Shown here in pieces: positions 1-5,908 of a stretch of 11,837 nt of DNA. The notes beneath the pieces were generated by a model. That model made no database searches and was not told the origin of the DNA. It worked only from the letters and a program-made list of their open reading frames with translations. The position numbers and the translations under genes were made by a program. The stretch covers positions 1 through 11,837 of the forward strand of contig CAZRRV010000045.1 of assembly GCA_964602735.1 (NCBI GenBank), written 5' to 3'. Numbering within the stretch: position 1 is the first letter of the stretch; each line of letters begins with the position of its first letter. Origin of the DNA: CAZRRV01 sp964602735 (GTDB lineage: Bacteria; Bacillota; Clostridia; Oscillospirales; Acutalibacteraceae).

Positions 1-3
1 CGG

Positions 4-76
4 TGGAGACGGAGGGATTCGAACCCTTGACCTTACGGATGCGAACCGTACGCTCTCCCAACTGAGCTACGCCCCC
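4..76 (-). tRNA. tRNA-Ala (anticodon CGC)
   Basis: Reading the minus strand, a complete 73-nt cloverleaf folds. It has a 7-bp acceptor stem (GGGGGCG with CGTCTCC), a D stem GCTC/GAGC, and a 5-bp anticodon stem TACGG/CCGTA enclosing the loop TTCGCAT. The T loop is TTCGAAT, and position 73 is A. The anticodon is CGC, which reads GCG alanine codons. The acceptor stem carries a G3:U70 wobble pair, the known alanine identity element, so sequence and anticodon agree. Pair 49-65 is a mismatch (A-C). The genome continues CCG after A73, so the CCA tail is not encoded. It lies 21 nt downstream of tRNA-Pro and probably shares its promoter. Confidence 0.96.
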
Positions 77-97
77 GCAAATAATATTAAACAACGG

Positions 98-171
98 TCG
101 AGGTGACAGGATTCGAACCTGCGACCTCTGCGTCCCGAACGCAGCGCTCTACCAAACTGAGCCACACCTCG
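98..171 (-). tRNA. tRNA-Pro (anticodon CGG)
   Basis: A complete 74-nt cloverleaf on the minus strand: acceptor CGAGGTG pairs perfectly with CACCTCG, D stem GCTC/GAGC, anticodon stem CTGCG/CGCAG, loop TTCGGGA, T loop TTCGAAT. The anticodon is CGG with G37, reading CCG proline codons. C1:G72 and A73 are typical of bacterial tRNA-Pro. As with the neighbouring tRNA-Ala, the discriminator is followed by CCG, so CCA must be added after transcription. It is the first gene of a two-tRNA unit whose promoter lies about 30 nt upstream. Confidence 0.96.
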
Positions 172-202
172 CTGTTTGCCGGCCGCATTTCCGACCTTAC
201 CT

Positions 203-231
203 ATTATAAAGAGTAACACGGTAAATGTCAA
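203..231 (-). promoter_or_regulatory. Consensus SigA-type promoter of the tRNA-Pro/tRNA-Ala unit
   Basis: On the minus strand, TTGACA (231-226) and TATAAT (208-203) are separated by exactly 17 nt, matching the housekeeping sigma consensus in all 12 positions. The predicted transcription start is near 196, about 25 nt before the mature 5' end of tRNA-Pro. This is the expected design for a strong stable-RNA promoter. Confidence 0.9.
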
Positions 232-253
232 TACCCCAAAATGTTATTTGCCG

Positions 254-268
254 GATTTTAATAAAATC
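254..268. repeat. Short inverted repeat between divergent promoters (possible operator)
   Basis: GATTTT (254-259) and AAAATC (263-268) form a perfect 6-bp dyad around AAT. It ends two bases before the -35 box of the glutamate synthase promoter and lies between the two divergent -35 elements (231 and 271). The position suits an operator or an AT-rich upstream element. No known regulator site is recognised, and a dyad this short in AT-rich DNA may be chance. Confidence 0.35.
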
Positions 269-270
269 GG

Positions 271-299
271 TTGACAAGAAGCGATTTTTCATATATAAT
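271..299 (+). promoter_or_regulatory. Consensus SigA-type promoter of the glutamate synthase operon
   Basis: TTGACA (271-276), a 17-nt spacer and TATAAT (294-299) match the housekeeping sigma consensus perfectly. The predicted start is at an A around 305-307, leaving a leader of about 80 nt before the ATG at 385. The promoter also rules out the longer reading of the first gene: an in-frame TTG at 271 is the -35 box itself. Confidence 0.9.
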
Positions 300-319
300 T
301 CGGTACAGAGGACGAAGGT

Positions 320-356
320 GTCTGAGCGGAGGCGTTTTCCGTTTCAGACTTTTTTT
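320..356 (+). terminator. Rho-independent terminator in the glt leader (putative attenuator)
   Basis: GTCTGAG (320-326) and CGGA (327-330) pair with TCCG (338-341) and TTCAGAC (343-349). This gives an 11-bp stem with one bulged T (342), one G-U pair and the 7-nt loop GGCGTTT. An uninterrupted run of seven T follows at 350-356. The hairpin begins about 14 nt after the predicted transcription start and ends 28 nt before the ATG at 385. A complete intrinsic terminator lying between promoter and first gene is the hallmark of attenuation. A competing but weak hairpin, GGAC (310-313) with GTCT (320-323) around the loop GAAGGT, would occupy the terminator's 5' arm and could serve as an antiterminator. 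The terminator is seen; its regulatory use is inferred. Confidence 0.75.
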
Positions 357-368
357 GTTTGGATATTC

Positions 369-375
369 GGGAGGT
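369..375 (+). promoter_or_regulatory. Ribosome binding site fixing the glutaminase start
   Basis: GGGAGGT ends 9 nt before the ATG at 385. It lies downstream of the leader terminator, so the terminator releases RNA polymerase before the gene is reached. It supports ATG 385 over the in-frame upstream codons. Confidence 0.8.
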
Positions 376-384
376 TTGCGTTTT

Positions 385-1491
385 ATGCTGAAAGAAGGAA
401 TTTCCGGCGGCAGGATCCCCGCCGGGTGCGCGATTTCATCTATTTTCGCCAAAGACGGCAGAAGAATTTCCGGCGACAGAATAATAAAGTCGATCGCGCT
501 TATGCACGAGCGCTCCAACGGGCTTGGCGGAGGGTTCGCGGGATACGGCATTTACCCGGAATACAAAGATTATTACGCCTTCCATATTTTCTACGACACA
601 CAGGATGCGCGAACCGAAACGGAGAGGTTTCTGGACCGCCATTTCGATATTATCAACCTTTCCAAAATCGCGACGAGGAAAATCCCGTCGATCACAAACG
701 AACCGCTGATCTGGAGGTATTTCGTCAACCCTCTCCCCACCAAACTCGCCGACAGCCAACTCGACCCCGACGAGTTCGTGGCGCAAAGCGTAATAAAAGT
801 AAATTCGAAAATAGAAGGGGCTTATATATTTTCGAGCGGCAAAAACATGGGCGTGTTCAAAGCCGTAGGTTACCCGGAGGATGTGGGGGTTTTTTACAGG
901 CTTGAGGAATACGCGGGCTACTGCTGGACGGCGCACGGGCGCTATCCCACGAACACCCCCGGATGGTGGGGAGGCGCCCATCCGTTCGCGCTGCTGAGCA
1001 ATTCGGTTGTACATAACGGGGAGATTTCGTCTTACGACGCGAACCGCCGCTATATTGAAATGTTCGGCTACAAATGCACCCTGCTTACCGATACCGAGGT
1101 TATTACATATATTATCGACTTTTTAACACGCAAAAAAGGGCTTTCGTACACCGAAATGGCGGAGGTTATCGCCGCGCCTTTCTGGTCGACGATAAACTCG
1201 AAGCCCCCCGGGGAGCGCGAACGGCTGACCTATTTGCGCAACGCCTTTTCAAGCCTGCTTGTTACCGGCCCGTTTTCGATAATCCTCGCGTTTGAGGGCG
1301 GCATTATGGCGCTGAACGACCGGCTGAAACTGCGCTCGATGGTGGTCGGAGAAAAAGGCGACACCGTGTATATCGCGAGCGAGGAAAGCGCCATTCGCGT
1401 TATCGAGCCGGAACTGGATAAAATCTGGGCGCCGAAAGGCGGGGAGCCTGTAATCTTCAGGTTAAACGGGGTGAATCAGACATGGGAGTAA
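385..1491 (+). CDS. Glutamate synthase glutaminase subunit (class II glutamine amidotransferase, archaeal-type split GltB)
   Basis: This 368-aa protein is the N-terminal-nucleophile (class II) amidotransferase of a split glutamate synthase: it hydrolyses glutamine to glutamate and passes ammonia to the FMN subunit. Visible motifs are GCAI with the likely nucleophile Cys15, NGLGGGFAGYG just after it, RYPTNT (186-191), HPF (199-201), HNGE (210-213) and a downstream TDTEV. These correspond to the glutaminase site of GltB proteins. The 14 residues before Cys15 would have to be removed to free its amino group, as for GltB propeptides. The start is ATG 385, chosen by the Shine-Dalgarno site at 369-375 and by the promoter position. 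The 3' end overlaps the next gene by 10 nt, implying translational coupling. An orphan amidotransferase of other use is unlikely given the neighbours. Confidence 0.92.
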   Translation: MLKEGISGGRIPAGCAISSIFAKDGRRISGDRIIKSIALMHERSNGLGGGFAGYGIYPEYKDYYAFHIFYDTQDARTETERFLDRHFDIINLSKIATRKIPSITNEPLIWRYFVNPLPTKLADSQLDPDEFVAQSVIKVNSKIEGAYIFSSGKNMGVFKAVGYPEDVGVFYRLEEYAGYCWTAHGRYPTNTPGWWGGAHPFALLSNSVVHNGEISSYDANRRYIEMFGYKCTLLTDTEVITYIIDFLTRKKGLSYTEMAEVIAAPFWSTINSKPPGERERLTYLRNAFSSLLVTGPFSIILAFEGGIMALNDRLKLRSMVVGEKGDTVYIASEESAIRVIEPELDKIWAPKGGEPVIFRLNGVNQTWE

Positions 1492-2987
1492 ATTATTTCT
1501 ACCCGGAATACGAGGTTGTGCGCAACCGCGATAAATGTATAGCCTGCCGCGTATGCGAAAGGCAGTGCGCCAATGAAGTGCATAAATACGATCCCGACAC
1601 GGGCGAGATGCACTCCGACGAAAGCCGGTGCGTAAACTGCCACCGTTGTGTATCGCTGTGCCCGGTAAGGGCGCTGAAAATCGTAAAAAGCGACCATACT
1701 TTTCGCGAAAACGCCAACTGGTCGGGGGCCGATATTACGGAAATATACAAGCAGGCCGAGAGCGGCGGAGTGCTTCTTTCATCGATGGGCACCCCGAAAA
1801 ACTACCCCGTTTACTGGGACAAAATACTGCTTAACGCCTCGCAGGTGACAAATCCGCCGATTGATCCGTTGCGCGAACCCATGGAAACGGTTACATTCCT
1901 GGGGCAGAAACCCGCCGAAATCAGGCGGGACGGGAACGGCAAAATAATAAACAATCTTACTCCGCAGCTGAAATTGAAAGTTCCGATTATGTTTTCCGCC
2001 ATGTCTTACGGTTCAATAAGCTATAACGCCCACGAATCGCTGGCGCGCGCCGCCGCCGAACTCGGAACATATTACAACACCGGCGAGGGCGGACTTCACG
2101 AGGATTTTTACAAATACGGTCCGAATACAATCGTGCAGGTCGCATCGGGCAGGTTCGGCGTGCACAAAGACTATCTGAACGCCGGCGCGGCGATCGAAAT
2201 AAAAATGGGTCAGGGGGCGAAGCCGGGAATAGGCGGTCATCTGCCGGGAAGCAAAATAGTCGGCGATGTTTCAAAGACGAGAATGATCCCGGAGGGCACC
2301 GATGCCATCTCCCCCGCTCCGCACCACGATATTTATTCAATAGAGGATTTGCGCCAGCTCGTTCTTTCCCTTAAAACGGCGACAAACTATAAAAAACCGG
2401 TTATCGTTAAAATCGCCGCGGTACACAACGTGGCGGCGATAGCCTCCGGCATAGCGAGGAGCGGAGCGGATATTATCGCCATCGACGGATTCCGCGGGGG
2501 CACCGGCGCCGCCCCCACAAGGATCAGAGACAATGTGGGCATTCCGGTGGAACTGGCTCTGGCGGCGGTCGATCAGCGGCTGCGCGACGAGGGGATCCGC
2601 GGCAATGTATCGCTTGTTGTGGGCGGTTCGATGAGGAGCAGCGCCGACGTCGTAAAAGCCATCGCTCTCGGCGCGGACGCGGTTTACATCGCCACCGCGG
2701 CGCTGCTGGCGCTGGGGTGCCATTTGTGCCGCACCTGCCACGCCGGCAACTGCAACTGGGGGATAGCGACACAGCGCCCCGAACTGGTTAAACGGCTGAA
2801 CCCCGACGAAGGGAGCCGACGACTTGTGAACCTCGTCACCGCGTGGAACCGCGAAATAATGGAAATTATGGGCGGAATGGGAATAAATTCCATAGAGGCA
2901 CTGAAAGGCAACAGGCTGATGCTCAGGGGCGTTGGGCTTACCGATGCGGAACTGCGCATTCTCGGGATCAAACACGCGGGGGAATAG
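1482..2987 (+). CDS. gltB: Glutamate synthase core subunit (FMN-binding domain with ferredoxin-like N-terminus)
   Basis: This 501-aa protein is the catalytic core: it joins ammonia to 2-oxoglutarate and reduces the 2-iminoglutarate to glutamate on FMN. The N-terminus carries two [4Fe-4S] ferredoxin motifs (Cys19/22/25/29 and Cys50/53/56/60). A GltB-type TIM-barrel follows, with GEGG (201-204), GGTGAAP (339-345) and the phosphate-binding stretch GGSMRSS. A cysteine cluster at 413/416/419/424 (CHLCRTCHAGNC) matches the region holding the [3Fe-4S] centre of glutamate synthases. It lacks both the amidotransferase and GXGXG domains, which are encoded separately at 385-1491 and 4658-5308. This is the organisation known from archaea and Thermotoga. 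The ATG at 1482 overlaps the preceding gene, with GGGGTG about 9 nt upstream. Confidence 0.94.
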   Translation: MGVNYFYPEYEVVRNRDKCIACRVCERQCANEVHKYDPDTGEMHSDESRCVNCHRCVSLCPVRALKIVKSDHTFRENANWSGADITEIYKQAESGGVLLSSMGTPKNYPVYWDKILLNASQVTNPPIDPLREPMETVTFLGQKPAEIRRDGNGKIINNLTPQLKLKVPIMFSAMSYGSISYNAHESLARAAAELGTYYNTGEGGLHEDFYKYGPNTIVQVASGRFGVHKDYLNAGAAIEIKMGQGAKPGIGGHLPGSKIVGDVSKTRMIPEGTDAISPAPHHDIYSIEDLRQLVLSLKTATNYKKPVIVKIAAVHNVAAIASGIARSGADIIAIDGFRGGTGAAPTRIRDNVGIPVELALAAVDQRLRDEGIRGNVSLVVGGSMRSSADVVKAIALGADAVYIATAALLALGCHLCRTCHAGNCNWGIATQRPELVKRLNPDEGSRRLVNLVTAWNREIMEIMGGMGINSIEALKGNRLMLRGVGLTDAELRILGIKHAGE

Positions 2988-2990
2988 AAA

Positions 2991-3422
2991 ATGAAAAAAA
3001 TATATGTGAACGAAAAGTGGTGCCTCGGCTGCCATCTGTGCGAATACTACTGCGCGTTCGCCAACAGCGGTGAAAGCGATATGGTAAAAGCGCTTAAGGA
3101 CAGGCCGATACGCCCGCGCATAAAAGTAGAGGGAGACAATTACATAAGTTTCGCTGTAGCGTGCAGGCACTGCGACGACCCGCTCTGCGTTAAAAGCTGC
3201 ATCGCGGGCGCTCTTTCAAAATCCCCGGAGGGCACGGTGGAGATCGACCGCGACAAATGCGTCGGTTGCCATACCTGCGTGCTTGTATGCCCATACGGAG
3301 CGATAATGCCGAGCGGCGACGGGGTAATGCAGAAATGCGAACTGTGCCTGAAGAACGGCGCGGGCGCGCCGAAGTGCGTGGAGGGCTGCCCGAATCACGC
3401 CATTGTTTACGAGGAGAGGTGA
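2991..3422 (+). CDS. Four-cluster ferredoxin (4Fe-4S dicluster / HycB-DmsB-like electron-transfer subunit)
   Basis: This 143-aa protein carries sixteen cysteines in four [4Fe-4S] motifs: Cys11/14/17/21, Cys58/61/66/70, Cys90/93/96/100 and Cys116/119/129/133. The arrangement is that of the HycB/CooF/DmsB family of electron-wire subunits. Lying between the FMN core and the FAD oxidoreductase, it most likely conducts electrons from the flavoprotein to the synthase. It could also accept electrons from a separate soluble ferredoxin. It begins 3 nt after the preceding stop, with GGGGGA (2978-2983) as ribosome binding site. There is no signal peptide or Tat motif, so it is cytoplasmic, unlike periplasmic DmsB relatives. 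Confidence 0.9.
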   Translation: MKKIYVNEKWCLGCHLCEYYCAFANSGESDMVKALKDRPIRPRIKVEGDNYISFAVACRHCDDPLCVKSCIAGALSKSPEGTVEIDRDKCVGCHTCVLVCPYGAIMPSGDGVMQKCELCLKNGAGAPKCVEGCPNHAIVYEER

Positions 3423-3431
3423 CGGTAAACC

Positions 3432-4679
3432 GTGCGATATGTTATAATCGGCAATTCAACCGCCGCGACAGGCTGCGTTGAGGGCATACGGTCGACGGAT
3501 AAAACCGGGGAAATAATACTTATATCAAGCGAAAAATACCATACCTACTCCCGCCCTCTGATTTCGTATCTGCTTGAGGGGAAGACCGATCTGCAAAGAA
3601 TAAAGTACCGCCCCGATGATTTTTACGAGCGGAACGGTGTTACCGCCATGACCGGGAAAACCGCAAAATCGGTCAACGGCAACACAGTCGAACTCGAAAG
3701 CGGCGAACGGATAAAATTCGACCGGCTGATGATCGCCGCCGGCTCCGTTCCTTTTGTGCCGGCGTTCCGCGGAATTGAAACCGTGCCGGTGAAATTCTCT
3801 TTTATGTCGCTCGACGACGCGCTGTCTCTCGAAAAAGCGCTCCGCCCCGACGCCCGCGTTTTAATACTCGGCGCCGGTTTAATCGGATTAAAATGCGCCG
3901 AAGGCATTTGCGACCGGGTCGGAGAGATAGCCGTGGTCGATCTTGCCGACAGGATCCTGCCCAGTATCCTTACGGAAACCGCCGCCGGAATAGCGGAAAA
4001 ATATCCGCGCGATAAAGGTATAGAGTTTTACCTAAACAATACGGTGGAATGTTTCAGCGGCAATACCGCCGAACTCCGCGGCGGCGAGACCCTGAAGTTT
4101 GACATTCTGATTACCGCGGTAGGGGTAAGACCCGCCGTCGCGCTCGGCGTTTCCGCCGGAGCCGCTGTAAACCGCGGCATACTGATAAACGGGAAAGGGG
4201 AAACAACCGTTCCCGGCGTTTACGCGGCGGGCGACTGCTGCGAGGGGATCGACATTACCTCTGGCACAAAAAAAGTTATCGCCATTCTTCCCAACGCCTA
4301 TAAGCAGGGATATACGGCGGGGGTGAACATGGCGGGCGGCAGCGCCGTATGCGACGACACTTTCCCTATGAACGCGATGAGTTTTTTCGGGACCCACATT
4401 CTTTCCGCCGGAGCCTATACCGGGGAATGTTACGAAAAAATATCCGGCGACAGTTACAAAGCCCTGTATTACGGGGAGCGCAGTTTGAACGGTTTTATAC
4501 TCATAGGCGATGTCGCGCGGGCGGGAATATACACCTCCCTTATCCGCAACGGGACCGATTTGCGAACCGTTGATTTCGACGCGCTGAAAGACCGTCCGCA
4601 GCTTATGGCTTTTCAGCCGGCGGATCGCGAAAGCATTATAAACGAAGGGATGGAAATATGGAAAAACAAAAATGCTTAG
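3432..4679 (+). CDS. FAD-dependent NAD(P) oxidoreductase (pyridine nucleotide-disulfide oxidoreductase family) of the glutamate synthase
   Basis: This 415-aa flavoprotein has an N-terminal FAD motif GNSTAATG (7-14), an internal NAD(P) motif GAGLIG (147-152) and the second FAD motif AAGDCC (265-270). The fold resembles rubredoxin reductase, NADH oxidase and the NirB N-terminus rather than classical GltD, which carries its own Fe-S domain. Asp170, at the end of the second strand after the nucleotide-binding glycines, hints at NADH over NADPH (inference). No CxxxxC redox disulfide is seen, fitting direct electron passage to the neighbouring ferredoxin. The start is GTG 3432, preceded by GAGGAGAGGTG overlapping the ferredoxin stop; the FAD-binding strand begins at once, so a later start is unlikely. 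The 3' end overlaps the GXGXG gene by 22 nt. Confidence 0.9.
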   Translation: MRYVIIGNSTAATGCVEGIRSTDKTGEIILISSEKYHTYSRPLISYLLEGKTDLQRIKYRPDDFYERNGVTAMTGKTAKSVNGNTVELESGERIKFDRLMIAAGSVPFVPAFRGIETVPVKFSFMSLDDALSLEKALRPDARVLILGAGLIGLKCAEGICDRVGEIAVVDLADRILPSILTETAAGIAEKYPRDKGIEFYLNNTVECFSGNTAELRGGETLKFDILITAVGVRPAVALGVSAGAAVNRGILINGKGETTVPGVYAAGDCCEGIDITSGTKKVIAILPNAYKQGYTAGVNMAGGSAVCDDTFPMNAMSFFGTHILSAGAYTGECYEKISGDSYKALYYGERSLNGFILIGDVARAGIYTSLIRNGTDLRTVDFDALKDRPQLMAFQPADRESIINEGMEIWKNKNA

Positions 4680-5308
4680 GCGAACGGTACCTGGGCTGCG
4701 GCAGCCGGGGCGGCACTATAGTTCTTGAAGGGACACCGGGCAACGCCCTGGGAGCGTATCTCGACGGTTCCGATATAATACTTTACGGCAACGCGCAGGA
4801 TGCCACCGGCGACACCATGAACTGCGGGAGCATTACAATATACGGCAATACGGGCGATGCCGCCGGTTACGCGATGCGCGGCGGGGAAATATATGTTAAA
4901 GGCAACGCCGGCTACCGCGCGGGCATTCACATGAAAGAATACAAAGAGAAAAAGCCGGTTCTCGTAATAGGCGGCGTGTGCGGGAGCTTTCTCGGCGAAT
5001 ATCAGGCGGGCGGGCTTATCCTGGTTCTGGGAAACGGCGCGGAGGGCAGGCCCCCGGTCGGGTATTTCTGCGGCACCGGCATGCACGGCGGGAAAATCGT
5101 GCTGCGGAGCGACGCGATGCCGCACGATCTGCCGAAACAGGTGTGCGCCGGCGAGGCTTCACCCGACGACTACGACGAGTTTTTCCCGTACATAAAAAAA
5201 TTCTGCGATAAATTCGGCGATGATATAACCAAATACGACGGCAGCAGATATTTCGTGCTAAAACCGAACACAAGCAGTCCGTACCGGCAGCTTTATGTCA
5301 ATAACTGA
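4658..5308 (+). CDS. Glutamate synthase GXGXG beta-helix subunit (GltB C-terminal domain / FwdC-like)
   Basis: This 216-aa protein is the detached C-terminal domain of the glutamate synthase large subunit, a right-handed beta-helix that packs against and positions the catalytic domains. The coils are visible as a 19-residue repeat with glycines at 25/28/32, 44/51, 63/66/70 and 82/85/89 (for example GNTGDAAG). Further glycine-rich turns follow to about residue 145. The same fold occurs in formylmethanofuran dehydrogenase FwdC, but no methanogenesis genes are present and the other four glutamate synthase parts are adjacent. ATG 4658 lies inside the end of the oxidoreductase gene, with AAGGGA 7 nt upstream, so the two are translationally coupled. 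It is separated from the core gene by the two electron-transfer genes. Confidence 0.92.
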   Translation: MEKQKCLGERYLGCGSRGGTIVLEGTPGNALGAYLDGSDIILYGNAQDATGDTMNCGSITIYGNTGDAAGYAMRGGEIYVKGNAGYRAGIHMKEYKEKKPVLVIGGVCGSFLGEYQAGGLILVLGNGAEGRPPVGYFCGTGMHGGKIVLRSDAMPHDLPKQVCAGEASPDDYDEFFPYIKKFCDKFGDDITKYDGSRYFVLKPNTSSPYRQLYVNN

Positions 5309-5858
5309 CGGGCGCGGCGTAAAAAGATGCGGCTGGGTAAACCTTAACAATCCGGCGTATGTCGCGTACCACGACAGCGAATGGGGCGTCCCCTGCCACA
5401 GCGACCGCAAACTTTTTGAAATCCTGCTTTTGGAATGTTTTCAGGCGGGGCTTTCGTGGGAGTGTGTGCTGAACAAACGCGAAGGTTTCCGGCGGACGTT
5501 CGACGGATTCGACCCGGTAAAAGTCGCAGCCTACGGCGACGAAAAAAAGGCGGAGCTCATGATGAACCCCGCCATAATACGGAATCGCGGTAAAATAGAT
5601 GCCGCCGTTTCCAACGCGGCCGTCTTTTTGAACATTGTTCTTGAATTCGGTTCGTTCGACAAATATTTATGGGGATTTACCGGCGGCGAAGTCGTTAAGG
5701 AAGATTGCACCGCGTTTACCCGCACTCCCCTGTCAGACACGGTCTCCCGCGATTTGAAACGCCGCGGAATGAAATTTACCGGCTCCGTCGCCGTGTACGC
5801 GTATCTTCAGGCTGTAGGAGTAATAAACGGGCACGAAAAATGCTGTGATTTCGGTTAA
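5295..5858 (+). CDS. tag: DNA-3-methyladenine glycosylase I
   Basis: This 187-aa protein, full length for the family, excises 3-methyladenine from alkylated DNA as the first step of base excision repair. It aligns with E. coli Tag throughout: RCGW at 11-14, YHDSEWGVP at 25-33, LECFQAGLSW at 46-55 and GHEKCC near the end. The zinc ligands correspond to Cys12, His26, His180 and Cys184, and the catalytic Glu38 of E. coli corresponds to Glu47. The family usually starts three residues before the first zinc Cys, so this protein has an extra eight or so N-terminal residues. No better start is available. The ATG overlaps the GXGXG gene by 14 nt and has no strong Shine-Dalgarno site, implying coupling to upstream translation. 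It has no known functional tie to glutamate synthesis. Confidence 0.95.
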   Translation: MSITDGRGVKRCGWVNLNNPAYVAYHDSEWGVPCHSDRKLFEILLLECFQAGLSWECVLNKREGFRRTFDGFDPVKVAAYGDEKKAELMMNPAIIRNRGKIDAAVSNAAVFLNIVLEFGSFDKYLWGFTGGEVVKEDCTAFTRTPLSDTVSRDLKRRGMKFTGSVAVYAYLQAVGVINGHEKCCDFG

Positions 5859-5883
5859 CCCGCACCGTGCCGCACTGAAACGC

Positions 5884-5908
5884 AAAGCCGTGGAATTTAC
5901 GGCTTTTT
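5884..5908 (+). terminator. Rho-independent terminator between convergent operons
   Basis: AAAGCCGT (5884-5891) pairs perfectly with ACGGCTTT (5899-5906) around the loop GGAATTT. On the plus strand it runs into TTTTTATTGTTT, so it should end the glt-tag transcript 26 nt after the tag stop. On the minus strand the same hairpin is followed only by GCGTTT and is a poorer terminator. The TAA stop of the minus-strand DUF4340 gene (5899-5897) sits at the loop/stem junction, so the last codons of that gene share bases with the terminator. Confidence 0.85.

Noticed and set aside
305..356. An ANTAR-protein antiterminator, known for nitrogen genes in Clostridia (hexaloops with A at position 1 and G at position 4).
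   Set aside because: The only candidate hexaloop (GAAGGT, 314-319) has G at position 1, its stem is 4 bp, and there is no room for the usual two-hairpin layout. ANTAR control is possible but not supported by the sequence.
271..384. An in-frame extension of the glutaminase gene from the TTG at 271 (38 extra residues).
   Set aside because: The TTG is the -35 box of a perfect promoter and the extension covers the leader terminator, so it is not in the mRNA. ATG 385 has a good Shine-Dalgarno site and fits the family.
225..905. A 226-codon plus-strand open frame overlapping the start of the glutaminase gene.
   Set aside because: It is an arginine-rich shadow in another frame of the real gene and begins upstream of the promoter.
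2337..3170. A 277-codon open frame on the minus strand opposite the synthase core and ferredoxin.
   Set aside because: It mirrors genes with clear Fe-S and FMN motifs, has no ribosome binding site or recognisable domain, and is explained by GC-rich codon bias.
4658..5308. Formylmethanofuran dehydrogenase subunit C (FwdC), which shares the GXGXG fold.
   Set aside because: All four other parts of a glutamate synthase are adjacent and no methanogenesis gene is present.
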